From contig CAKTKF010000044.1 in NCBI GenBank assembly GCA_934569215.1, positions 1-7,368 on the forward strand: a stretch of DNA of 7,368 nucleotides, in the 5' to 3' direction. Numbering within the stretch: position 1 is the stretch's first letter; the number at the start of each line of letters is the position of its first letter. The position numbers were made by a program, and so were the translations under genes. Below the pieces are notes generated by a model. It did no database searches and had not been told where the DNA came from. It saw nothing but the letters and a program-made list of their open reading frames with translations. Shown here piece by piece: positions 1-6,094 of this stretch. Source of the DNA: an uncultured Oscillospiraceae bacterium. Lineage in GTDB: Bacteria; Bacillota; Clostridia; Oscillospirales; Oscillospiraceae.

Positions 1-372
1 TACGACCCCTCCAAGATTCGGTTTTCCGAGGAGCGCGCCCGTGACCCCGAGGGCTTTATCTGGAAGCTGAAGGAGGATTGGTACGATCTGGACTACAAAT
101 ACCTCCGCGACCATCCCGGCTTCCGTGCGTTCCGGGTCTATCTGGGAGCGGTGGGTTTCGTCAATTCCTACATGGAGGAATTCGCACCTGACGCCTTTGA
201 CAACCGCCGTCAGTACATTACCGACTTCTATCTTCAGGAAAACGACCATCTGGATCGGGAGTACCCCTATCTGACAGAAGCGGAGATGGACGCCTTCGTG
301 GAAAACAGCGTGCAGGAAATCCCGCAGCTGCTGAAGCAATATTGCGCCGAACAGGCTGCCGCCGCACTTTGA
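1..372 (+). CDS. C-terminal part of an unrecognised protein (5' end outside window)
   Basis: The frame is open from the first base of the window to a TGA at 370-372, giving the last 123 residues of a protein whose start lies to the left. I do not recognise the family. The segment is acidic and aromatic-rich (many Tyr, Trp and Phe), with no obvious membrane helix and no nucleotide-binding or catalytic motif that I can name. It looks like a soluble, mostly helical domain and ends in an Ala-rich tail (AAAAL). An ATG at 151 lies in this frame, but there is no ribosome site in front of it and the frame is open and protein-like upstream, so it is an internal Met. A strong terminator follows 12 bases after the stop, so this is the last gene of its unit. 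Confidence 0.75.
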   Translation, partial: YDPSKIRFSEERARDPEGFIWKLKEDWYDLDYKYLRDHPGFRAFRVYLGAVGFVNSYMEEFAPDAFDNRRQYITDFYLQENDHLDREYPYLTEAEMDAFVENSVQEIPQLLKQYCAEQAAAAL

Positions 373-384
373 AACCAAATTCTT

Positions 385-417
385 CCGTCCCGGTATTGAC
401 AACCGGGACGGTTTTTT
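385..417 (+). terminator. Rho-independent terminator of the first gene
   Basis: A perfect 10-bp stem (385-394 with 402-411, CCGTCCCGGT/ACCGGGACGG) has a 7-base loop and is followed by six T (412-417). It closes the unit of the partial gene at the left edge. Unusually, the loop carries the -35 box of the next promoter. Confidence 0.9.
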
Positions 418-424
418 GTATAAT
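396..424 (+). promoter_or_regulatory. Full-consensus sigma-A promoter nested in the terminator
   Basis: TTGACA at 396-401 and TATAAT at 419-424 are separated by exactly 17 bases, so all 12 consensus positions match. The -35 hexamer lies in the loop of the preceding terminator. The descending stem and T-tract form the spacer. The predicted transcription start is near 431, which gives a leader of about 38 bases before the AbrB-like gene. Confidence 0.9.
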
Positions 425-456
425 CCGCTGGTGTGAAAAGTATGAAAAATGTGATT

Positions 457-461
457 GGAGG
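457..461 (+). promoter_or_regulatory. Ribosome binding site that sets the AbrB-like start
   Basis: GGAGG lies 7 bases before the ATG at 469. Three earlier in-frame start codons (GTG 433, ATG 442, GTG 451) have no such site. GTG 433 would begin within a base or two of the predicted transcript start, so 469 is preferred. Confidence 0.8.
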
Positions 462-468
462 CGGTTTT

Positions 469-708
469 ATGCCTGGAGGCAAGCATGTCCTCGGTAAAAT
501 CAATCAGCAGCGGGTCTTCGGCACCGCAAAAGTAGGCGATCGGGGGCAGATTGTCATCCCCAAGGAAGCCCGGGAGCTGTTCGGCATCAAGCCTGGCGAC
601 ACCCTTCTCATTCTTGGCGAGGCGGAAACGGGACTGATCGTGTCCCGTCCGGACGTTCTTAACAATTTGGCAGACGAAATATTGAACAATGTGAAAAAAG
701 AGGATTGA
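469..708 (+). CDS. AbrB/MazE/SpoVT-family DNA-binding protein
   Basis: This 79-residue protein has a swapped-hairpin AbrB-type domain at about residues 17-62. The hallmark run is GDRGQIVIPKEARELFGIKP at residues 23-42, followed by GDTLLILGE. Proteins of this family bind DNA as dimers, as transition-state regulators or as antitoxins. No toxin gene is adjacent here, so a local transcription regulator is more likely. The first 16 residues are an extension before the domain, and the tail (about 64-79) is a short charged helix. The start at ATG 469 rests on the GGAGG at 457-461; longer forms of 85-91 residues from upstream starts are possible. The gene is first behind a consensus promoter and ends 2 bases before the lyase-like gene, so it is almost certainly co-transcribed with it. 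Autoregulation is a natural inference but no operator was identified. Confidence 0.88.
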   Translation: MPGGKHVLGKINQQRVFGTAKVGDRGQIVIPKEARELFGIKPGDTLLILGEAETGLIVSRPDVLNNLADEILNNVKKED

Positions 709-710
709 AT

Positions 711-1994
711 ATGGACGAATTATTGGAGCTTTACGAAACCATGGGGATCTCCCCTGCGGTATACGCCTACGGCGAGCGGACGCTGGAGAAGCTGAAAGAC
801 CGCTTCGCCGCCATTGACCAGGTTGCGGAACACAATCAGGCCAAGGTGCTGTGGGCGATGCAGAAAAACCGGGTCTCCGCCGCCTGCTTCGCCGCTACCA
901 CCGGCTACGGCTATGACGATTTCGGCCGGGACAATCTGGAGCGGGTTTATGCCGATGTGTTCCACACCGAGGCCGCGCTGGTGCGCCCCCAGATCACCTG
1001 CGGCACCCACGCCCTCACCGTCGCCCTCAGCGCCAATCTGCTGCCCGGTGACGAGCTGCTCTCCCCTGTGGGTATGCCCTACGACACCTTGCAGGAGGTC
1101 ATCGGCATCCGGGAAAGCCCCTGCTCTCTGGCGGAATACGGCGTTGCTTACCGTCAGGTGGATTTGCTCCCCGACGGCAGCTTTGACTATGACGGCATCC
1201 GCAAGGCCATCAACGGGAAGACGAAGCTCATCACCATTCAGCGCTCCAAGGGCTACGCCACCCGCCCCACCTTCTCCGTAAAGCAGATCGGCGAGCTGAT
1301 TGCCTTCTGCAAAAATGTCAAGCCCGACGTCACCGTCATGGTGGACAACTGCTACGGCGAGTTTGTGGAGACCATCGAACCCTCCGACGTGGGCGCGGAC
1401 ATGACCGTGGGCAGCCTGATTAAAAACCCCGGCGGCGGCCTTGCCCCCATTGGCGGCTATATCTGCGGCACGAAAAAGTGCGTTGACCGGTGCGCCTACC
1501 GGCTTTCCGCTCCCGGCCTTGGACAGGAGGTCGGTGCGAACCTGGGGCTGATGCCGGCGCTGTATCAGGGCTTCTTCCTCGCCCCCACGGTGGTGGCAGG
1601 CGCGGAAAAGGGCGCGATTTTCGCCGCCAGCCTGTATGAACCCCTGGGCTTCCGCTGCGTCCCCGGCGCGGAGGAAAGCCGCCATGACATCATTCAGGCG
1701 GTGGAGCTGGGCAGCGAAGCGGGCATGGTCGCCTTCTGCAAGGGCATTCAGGCGGCGGCTCCCGTGGATTCCTTCGCCACCCCCTACCCCTCCGACATGC
1801 CCGGCTACAACGACAAGGTCATCATGGCCGCCGGTGCCTTCGTTCAGGGCAGCTCCATCGAGCTTTCCGCCGACGGCCCCATCCGTCCGCCCTACGCCGT
1901 GTATTTCCAGGGCGGTCTGACCTGGAATCACGCCAAGATCGGCATTCTCATGAGCCTGCAAAAAATGGCGGATGCAGGTCTGGTGACACTGTAA
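711..1994 (+). CDS. PLP-dependent methionine gamma-lyase-like protein (aluminum resistance / YnbB family)
   Basis: This 427-residue fold-type I PLP enzyme has about the usual length for the family. Visible landmarks are CGTHA at residues 97-101 (cofactor phosphate region), VDNCYGEF at 211-218 with Asp212 placed to contact the pyridine nitrogen, and SLIKNPGGG with Lys238 as the likely Schiff-base lysine. These fit the family named methionine gamma-lyase-like or aluminum resistance protein, which includes Bacillus YnbB. The resistance name is historical, and the true substrate of most members is unsettled. A carbon-sulfur or related beta/gamma-elimination on an amino acid is the family-based guess. 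The start at ATG 711 is used because AGAGGA at 699-704 precedes it; a TTG at 705 in the same frame is less likely. It sits between the AbrB-like regulator (2-base gap) and a DMT transporter (24-base gap). The cytosolic location is inferred from the lack of a signal peptide. Confidence 0.9.
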   Translation: MDELLELYETMGISPAVYAYGERTLEKLKDRFAAIDQVAEHNQAKVLWAMQKNRVSAACFAATTGYGYDDFGRDNLERVYADVFHTEAALVRPQITCGTHALTVALSANLLPGDELLSPVGMPYDTLQEVIGIRESPCSLAEYGVAYRQVDLLPDGSFDYDGIRKAINGKTKLITIQRSKGYATRPTFSVKQIGELIAFCKNVKPDVTVMVDNCYGEFVETIEPSDVGADMTVGSLIKNPGGGLAPIGGYICGTKKCVDRCAYRLSAPGLGQEVGANLGLMPALYQGFFLAPTVVAGAEKGAIFAASLYEPLGFRCVPGAEESRHDIIQAVELGSEAGMVAFCKGIQAAAPVDSFATPYPSDMPGYNDKVIMAAGAFVQGSSIELSADGPIRPPYAVYFQGGLTWNHAKIGILMSLQKMADAGLVTL

Positions 1995-2018
1995 TATTAC
2001 GAATAAGAGGTAGAAAAA

Positions 2019-2927
2019 ATGAGTTGGTTTTGGTTTTCCATTATTGCCCTGCTGTGCTGGTCCGGTTCCGATTTCTTTTCCAAAATCGGCTGCCGGGACG
2101 CATCCGACAAATACAGCCAATACAAAATGGTCACGGCCGTGGGCGTGGTCATGGGCATTCATGCCGCCTTTGAGATTTTCGTCGGCGGCGTAGAGATTTC
2201 CTGGCAGGTCATCTGGACGTATTTGCCCGTCTCCCTGCTGTACATCGGCTCCATGACGCTGGGCTATGTTGGCCTTCGCTACATTGAGCTGTCCATTTCC
2301 TCCCCCATCTGCAACGCCAGCGGCGCACTTGTGGCCATCATCGCCATCGTCAGCGGCACCGCCGGACAAATGGCCGTCGCCCAGTACATCGCCATCTTCC
2401 TGGCCTGCGCCGGTGTCATCGGTCTGGGCTTTGTGGAGGCGAACGAGGACGACGACCTTCGCGCCGCCCGGCAGGAGGCCTCCAATTACAAGTACGCAAA
2501 ATCCTGGCTGGCTCTGGCGCTGCCCATTGCCTACTGCATTCTGGACGCGGCGGGAACCTTCGCCGACGATCTTGTGCTGGAAACCCTGAACGAGGATTCC
2601 GCCAACGTCGCCTACGAGCTGACCTTCCTGGTCGCTGGTATCGTCAGCTTCATCTACACCGTCATCATCAAGAAGCAGAGGCTGCTGCCCAAGGCGGAAG
2701 GCCCCAAGTATGTCGGTGCGGCCTTTGAGACCGCCGGTCAGCTGGCCTACATCTATGCCCTTGCTAGCGGGGAGTCCGCCTTGGCCGCCCCCATCATCGC
2801 TTCCTACTGCATGGTTTCCGTTCTGTGGAGCCGCCTGTTTCTGAAGGAAAAGCTGAGCTGGAAGCATTACACCTGCATTCTGGTCACCTTCGCCGGTATC
2901 CTGATCATGGGAATTTACGACATGTAA
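2019..2927 (+). CDS. EamA/DMT-superfamily membrane transporter
   Basis: This 302-residue hydrophobic protein has about ten predicted membrane helices arranged as two EamA-like halves (roughly residues 2-140 and 165-300). The first helix follows MSWFWFSIIALLCW. The second half ends in the family-typical pattern of a short charged loop (LKEKLSW) and a final helix containing a Gly-Ile-Leu stretch. A hydrophilic linker near residues 142-160 separates the halves. Family members move amino acids, nucleotide sugars or other small metabolites, usually outward; the substrate cannot be read from this sequence. AAGAGG at 2005-2010 sits 8 bases before the ATG. It is the last gene of the unit and follows the PLP enzyme by 24 bases, so a link to that enzyme's substrate or product is a reasonable inference. 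A terminator begins 8 bases after the stop. Confidence 0.9.
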   Translation: MSWFWFSIIALLCWSGSDFFSKIGCRDASDKYSQYKMVTAVGVVMGIHAAFEIFVGGVEISWQVIWTYLPVSLLYIGSMTLGYVGLRYIELSISSPICNASGALVAIIAIVSGTAGQMAVAQYIAIFLACAGVIGLGFVEANEDDDLRAARQEASNYKYAKSWLALALPIAYCILDAAGTFADDLVLETLNEDSANVAYELTFLVAGIVSFIYTVIIKKQRLLPKAEGPKYVGAAFETAGQLAYIYALASGESALAAPIIASYCMVSVLWSRLFLKEKLSWKHYTCILVTFAGILIMGIYDM

Positions 2928-2935
2928 GCAATCGT

Positions 2936-2971
2936 CAAGCCCTCCGGAAAATTTCCGGAGGGCTTGCTTTT
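2936..2971 (+). terminator. Rho-independent terminator after the transporter
   Basis: This is a near-perfect palindrome (13 bp stem, 2936-2948 with 2954-2966, core CCCTCCGGA/TCCGGAGGG). The A+T-rich centre could extend the pairing to 15 bp. A short T-run at 2968-2971 follows. It closes the regulator-lyase-transporter unit. Confidence 0.85.
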
Positions 2972-2992
2972 CATTGGACGGAATGGTATAAT
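2964..2992 (+). promoter_or_regulatory. Promoter for traX-like gene, overlapping the terminator
   Basis: TATAAT at 2987-2992 is preceded by TG at 2984-2985, an extended -10. The candidate -35, TTGCTT at 2964-2969 with a 17-base spacer, matches only 3 of 6 consensus positions and lies in the arm and T-run of the terminator. The extended -10 probably compensates. The predicted start is near 2999, about 37 bases before the ATG. Confidence 0.7.
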
Positions 2993-3035
2993 TTTGGCGG
3001 AAAGATGCAAAAATGACCGAAAAGAGGCAGATTCC

Positions 3036-3788
3036 ATGAAAAAGGCCGCACTTAACTCCAATCAGCTAAAGCTTATCGCCATTGCCGCCATGACCCTCGA
3101 CCATCTGGTCTGGACGATCTGTCCGGGGTATTCCCGGGTCTGGTGGGTGCTGCTGGCGCATATCATCGGTCGGCTCACCGCGCCCATTATGTGGTATTTT
3201 GTCGCAGAGGGCTACCACTACACCCACGATGTCAAAAAATACGCCGGGCGGCTGTTCCTGCTGGCGCTCATTTCTCATTTCGCGTACAATTTCTGCTTCG
3301 GCATTTCCTTTATTCCCTTCCGCAACTCGGTGTTTAACCAGACCAGTGTGGCCTGGTCGCTGGCCTGGGGGCTGGTGCTGCTGTGCGTCAACGGCAGCGA
3401 CAAGCTGAAGTCGTGGCAGAAGACCGTCATCATCCTGCTGGTCTGCGTCATCACCTTCCCCTCCGATTGGAGCTGTATCGCTTCCATGGCGATTTTGTAC
3501 ATCGGCACCTACCGGGGCAATTTCCGCAAGCAGATGCTCTGGATGATGTTCTGGACGCTTCTCTACGCGCTGGTCTATTTCTTCTTTATCGACCGGGTTT
3601 ACGCCCTGATTCAGCTTGGCACCTGCCTGACCATCCCGCTGCTGCGGCTGTACAACGGCGAGCGCGGCTCCTGGAAGGGCATGGGCAAGCTGTTCTACGC
3701 CTACTACCCCGCCCATCTGGCCGCCTGCGGCATTCTGCGCATCATCCTATGGGGTGCGGGATTCGTCACCGCCGCCGGGAATTTCTAA
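3036..3788 (+). CDS. TraX-family membrane protein
   Basis: This 250-residue polytopic membrane protein belongs to the TraX family. Recognisable family segments are MTLDHLVW (19-26), IGRLTAPIMWYFVAEGYHYT (44-63), SVAWSLAWG (104-112), SDWS (143-146), YNGERG (206-211) and KLFYAYYPAHL (218-228). F-plasmid TraX is needed for N-acetylation of pilin. The chromosomal homologues in Clostridia are common, stand alone and have no proven substrate, so a membrane acyltransferase-like role is family-based only. There is no pilin or conjugation gene in the window. The ATG at 3036 is chosen because AAGAGG at 3022-3027 lies 8 bases upstream; an in-frame TTG at 2964 falls inside the terminator and is rejected. 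It is transcribed alone and faces the GIY-YIG gene across a shared hairpin. Confidence 0.88.
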   Translation: MKKAALNSNQLKLIAIAAMTLDHLVWTICPGYSRVWWVLLAHIIGRLTAPIMWYFVAEGYHYTHDVKKYAGRLFLLALISHFAYNFCFGISFIPFRNSVFNQTSVAWSLAWGLVLLCVNGSDKLKSWQKTVIILLVCVITFPSDWSCIASMAILYIGTYRGNFRKQMLWMMFWTLLYALVYFFFIDRVYALIQLGTCLTIPLLRLYNGERGSWKGMGKLFYAYYPAHLAACGILRIILWGAGFVTAAGNF

Positions 3789-3794
3789 CACATA

Positions 3795-3854
3795 TAAAAA
3801 ACGCCCTGCGGGGGAGGTCAGGCTTTTGACAGCTTGAAACAGCCCGCAGGGCGT
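3795..3854 (-). terminator. Terminator between convergent genes
   Basis: A 12-bp perfect stem (3801-3812 with 3843-3854, ACGCCCTGCGGG/CCCGCAGGGCGT) encloses a 30-base loop, within which a second short stem can form (about 3818-3824 with 3831-3837). Read on the - strand the hairpin is followed by six T (complement of 3795-3800), so it ends the pncB unit. Read on the + strand there is no T-run, but the hairpin lies 12 bases after the traX stop and may also serve that gene weakly. Confidence 0.82.
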
Positions 3855-3859
3855 AACCA

Positions 3860-4105
3860 TTATTCCGTTTTCCCGATCAGCGCCAGCTTTTCCTCCCGGG
3901 AAAGGCGCTTGACCTCCAATTCCCGCTTCAGAGCGTCGGAGTGGGTGCCGCAGGCTTCCCGGTATTTCAGTTCCAGCGGCGACCTTCCCCGGGTGTATTT
4001 CGCGCCTTTTCCGCTGCGGTGGGCTTCCAGACGCTTCTCAACGTCCGTCGTGATGCCGGTGTAGAGCGAGCCGTCGCCGCATTGCAGGATGTACAGGTAC
4101 CACAT
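3860..4105 (-). CDS. GIY-YIG domain protein (UPF0213/YhbQ-like)
   Basis: This 81-residue single-domain GIY-YIG protein is of the size usual for the UPF0213 group. The N-terminus MWYLYILQCGDGSLYTGIT carries both halves of the signature (the YI at 5-6 and YTG at 15-17). Arg25 in the KRLEAHR helix and Glu62 in the ALKRELEVK helix fit the conserved catalytic Arg and metal-binding Glu, so it looks catalytically intact. Family members are small nuclease-like proteins, and the physiological target of this group is not firmly known. The ribosome site AGGAGG (complement of 4114-4119) is 8 bases from the ATG and contains part of the upstream gene's stop codon, so translation is probably coupled. It is the third and last gene of the pncB unit, and its job there is unclear. 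Confidence 0.9.
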   Translation of the reverse strand: MWYLYILQCGDGSLYTGITTDVEKRLEAHRSGKGAKYTRGRSPLELKYREACGTHSDALKRELEVKRLSREEKLALIGKTE

Positions 4106-4113
4106 TCCGCGTT

Positions 4114-4119
4114 CCTCCT
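4114..4119 (-). promoter_or_regulatory. Ribosome site overlapping the upstream stop codon
   Basis: AGGAGG on the - strand shares two bases with the TAG stop (4120-4118) of the membrane-protein gene and lies 8 bases before the GIY-YIG ATG. Ribosomes finishing the upstream gene would stop on this site, so translational coupling is likely. Confidence 0.75.
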
Positions 4120-4633
4120 ACCTGCGCCTTACAAACCGCTTTCCCAGCAGCTTATCCAGCAGCTTATCCAGCAGAAAGAAGGTTACGTTCCCCAGAATCA
4201 GGAGGATAATCAGCATAACCGCGCCGATTTCTTCAAAATCCTCCGTGACCTGGGTAAGCCCGAACACCCGCAGCAGCAGCCAGTACATTACCGCCACGGA
4301 CACGTTGAACAGCAGCCCTTTCCACAGCCAGCGAAGCCGCGTCTTGTCCAGCCGTGGCTTGACGATGGGATAGTAGCCCAGAAACGCGAATACTGCCGCG
4401 GCTTCCTTGTCCGGCGCAAGCAGCAGCGACAAAATCGCCACCGCGCCGTACCACGCCCAGGCAATCCGGACGCCGCAGGTGTTCAGCACGGCTTGCAGAA
4501 GCAGCGCACAGAGCATAGGGCAGACATAGGTAGCGATGGGGATGATCGTCCCCAGGCTCATGACGACCACCGCCAGCGCCGCAAGCACCCCGCCCAGCGC
4601 CACGGACGAGGCAGGCGTCCGCTTACTTGCCAT
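4118..4633 (-). CDS. Six-helix membrane protein, ECF-transporter S-component-like
   Basis: This 171-residue protein has six hydrophobic segments at about residues 9-31, 33-52, 56-73, 77-92, 102-124 and 136-157, and a basic C-terminus. The size, the six-helix layout and a small-residue-rich first helix (ALGGVLAALAVVV) resemble substrate-binding S components of ECF vitamin transporters. I cannot match it to a named S family. The ATG at 4633 lies inside the last codons of pncB (11-base overlap) and has no clear ribosome site of its own, so it probably relies on coupling to pncB translation. Next to a nicotinate-using enzyme, a niacin uptake role (like NiaX or NiaY) is an attractive inference, not a demonstrated one. 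Near the C-terminus a 12-base tandem repeat encodes LLDKLLDKLLGK. An unrelated conserved membrane protein is the main alternative. Confidence 0.82.
   Translation of the reverse strand: MASKRTPASSVALGGVLAALAVVVMSLGTIIPIATYVCPMLCALLLQAVLNTCGVRIAWAWYGAVAILSLLLAPDKEAAAVFAFLGYYPIVKPRLDKTRLRWLWKGLLFNVSVAVMYWLLLRVFGLTQVTEDFEEIGAVMLIILLILGNVTFFLLDKLLDKLLGKRFVRRR
4145..4174 (-). repeat. 12-base tandem repeat inside the membrane-protein gene
   Basis: The unit CAGCAGCTTATC (+ strand) occurs twice in full (4145-4156, 4157-4168) and half again (4169-4174). It encodes the repeated LLDK tetrapeptide in the C-terminal amphipathic stretch. Unit gain or loss would stay in frame. Confidence 0.85.
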
Positions 4634-6074
4634 TGGATTTCAGCAGGCTATACTTGATGTCCCAGAGCTTCTGGCTCAGGTCAACAAAGTAGGTCTGAGG
4701 ATTGTCGAAGCGCTTGACCTCATCCCACAGAGTGTCCACCTGGGCAAGGCAGTAGACGCGGATTTCTTCCAGGCTTGGCAGCTTGTAAACCAGCTTGCCG
4801 TCCTTAAAAACAGGAACCTGCAATTCTCTGGCCGTGAAGTTGTAGACCTTCTTGGTCTTCCAGGTGGCGTCCGGGTCGAAGATCGTCATGTCTTTGCTGT
4901 CGTCCACCACCTCGTCGTAAACCGTCAGATAGTCGGCAATGGCCTTGCCGGTGTCCTTGGCGTAGAAACGGTACAGCTTCTTGTGGTGGGGATTGGTGAT
5001 TTTCTCCACGTTTTCGGAAATTTTGATCTTGGGAACCACCGTGCCGTCCGGCTCCTCGATAGCGGCCAGCTTGTACACGCCGCCGAATACCGGTTCGCTC
5101 TTCGCAGTAATCAGCCGTTCGCCCACACCGAACATGTCGATTTGCGCGCCCTGCCGGAGAATGTCCCGGATAATGTATTCGTCCAGAGAGTTTGACACGG
5201 AAATCTTGCAGTCCGTCCATCCGGCCTCGTCCAGCACTTTCCGGGCTTCCCGGGTCAGATAGGCCAGGTCGCCGGAGTCCAGACGGATGCCGCACTTGGT
5301 GATGCCCATGGGCTTGAGAACCTCGTTGAACGCCCGGATGGCGTTGGGAACGCCGGATTTCAGGGTGTTGTAGGTGTCCACCAGCAAGGTCGCGTTGTGG
5401 GGGAACATCTGCACGTAGGCCCTGAACGCCTCGTACTCGCTGTCAAACATCTGTACCCAGGCGTGAGCCATGGTGCCGCCCGCATGGACGCCGTAGAGCT
5501 GGTCAGAAATGGTGCAGGCGGTGCCGTGGCAGCCGCCGATATATGCAGCTCTCGCGCCCAGGATGGCGGCGTCCGCGCCCTGCGCCCGGCGGGAACCAAA
5601 TTCCAGCACCGTGCGTCCCTCGGCGGCACGCACAACGCGATTGGCCTTGGTGGCGATCAGGCTCTGATGGTTCACGCACAGCAGCAGATACGTCTCAACA
5701 AGCTGCGCCTGAATGGCAGGCGCGCGGACGGTGATGATCGGCTCCCGGGGGAAAACGGGCGTTCCCTCCGGCACCGCCCAGATATCGCCGGTAAACTTGA
5801 AATTGGCCAGATAGTTCAGGAAATCCTCGCTGAAGCACTTCCGCTCCCGCAGGTAGGCGATATCCTCCGGGTCAAAATGCAGTTCCTGAATATACCGGAC
5901 GATCTGCTCCAGACCGGCCGCGATGGCAAACCCGCCCCCGTCAGGGCAGCGACGGAAGAACAGGTCAAAATAGGTTATGCGGTCGGCATAGCCGTTGGCA
6001 AAATACCCCGCGCCCATGGTCAGCTCGTAAAAATCGCAGAGCATTGTCAGATTCAATTTGTCGCTCACAACCAT
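4623..6074 (-). CDS. pncB: Nicotinate phosphoribosyltransferase
   Basis: This 483-residue protein has the usual length for nicotinate phosphoribosyltransferase, which joins nicotinate to PRPP with ATP hydrolysis to give nicotinate mononucleotide, the first step of the Preiss-Handler NAD salvage route in the cytosol. Family landmarks are the N-terminal TMLCDFYELTMGAGYF (10-25), EFGSRRAQG (158-166), GTMAHAWV (200-207, with His204 as the likely phosphorylated His), LVDTYNT (231-237), GIRLDSGDL (262-270) and MFGVGERL (314-321). ATG at 6074 is chosen because GAGGTG (complement of 6081-6086) is correctly spaced. An upstream in-frame start at 6143 would add 23 residues that do not resemble the family and would run through the structured element. 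It is the first gene of a - strand unit and overlaps the next gene by 11 bases. It is expressed from the promoter at 6270-6298 after a leader of about 189 bases. Confidence 0.95.
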   Translation of the reverse strand: MVVSDKLNLTMLCDFYELTMGAGYFANGYADRITYFDLFFRRCPDGGGFAIAAGLEQIVRYIQELHFDPEDIAYLRERKCFSEDFLNYLANFKFTGDIWAVPEGTPVFPREPIITVRAPAIQAQLVETYLLLCVNHQSLIATKANRVVRAAEGRTVLEFGSRRAQGADAAILGARAAYIGGCHGTACTISDQLYGVHAGGTMAHAWVQMFDSEYEAFRAYVQMFPHNATLLVDTYNTLKSGVPNAIRAFNEVLKPMGITKCGIRLDSGDLAYLTREARKVLDEAGWTDCKISVSNSLDEYIIRDILRQGAQIDMFGVGERLITAKSEPVFGGVYKLAAIEEPDGTVVPKIKISENVEKITNPHHKKLYRFYAKDTGKAIADYLTVYDEVVDDSKDMTIFDPDATWKTKKVYNFTARELQVPVFKDGKLVYKLPSLEEIRVYCLAQVDTLWDEVKRFDNPQTYFVDLSQKLWDIKYSLLKSNGK

Positions 6075-6080
6075 TTCGGT

Positions 6081-6086
6081 CACCTC
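6081..6086 (-). promoter_or_regulatory. Ribosome binding site of pncB
   Basis: GAGGTG on the - strand lies 6-8 bases before the ATG at 6074 and decides that start over the longer frame. It is only 8 bases beyond the foot of the hairpin element ending at 6095, so folding or a bound factor there could affect access. Confidence 0.7.
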
Positions 6087-6094
6087 GTTTTTAT

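Noticed and set aside
433..468. Longer AbrB-like protein starting at GTG 433, ATG 442 or GTG 451
   Set aside because: The GGAGG at 457-461 fits ATG 469, and GTG 433 would begin essentially at the predicted transcript start. A leaderless form is not excluded but is less likely.
469..708. AbrB-like protein as the antitoxin of a toxin-antitoxin pair
   Set aside because: No PIN, MazF or other toxin-like small gene lies next to it; the following gene is a metabolic enzyme.
720..2867. A 715-codon open frame on the - strand, antisense to both the PLP enzyme and the transporter
   Set aside because: Its protein is a low-complexity Gly/Ala/Asp/His/Gln-rich text with no domain, and it crosses two clearly real genes. 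G+C-rich third positions on the + strand suppress stops in this frame, so it is a codon-bias shadow.
3066..3716. A 216-codon - strand open frame inside the traX-like gene
   Set aside because: Gln/Asp/Gly-rich mirror text of a hydrophobic membrane protein, with no start signal.
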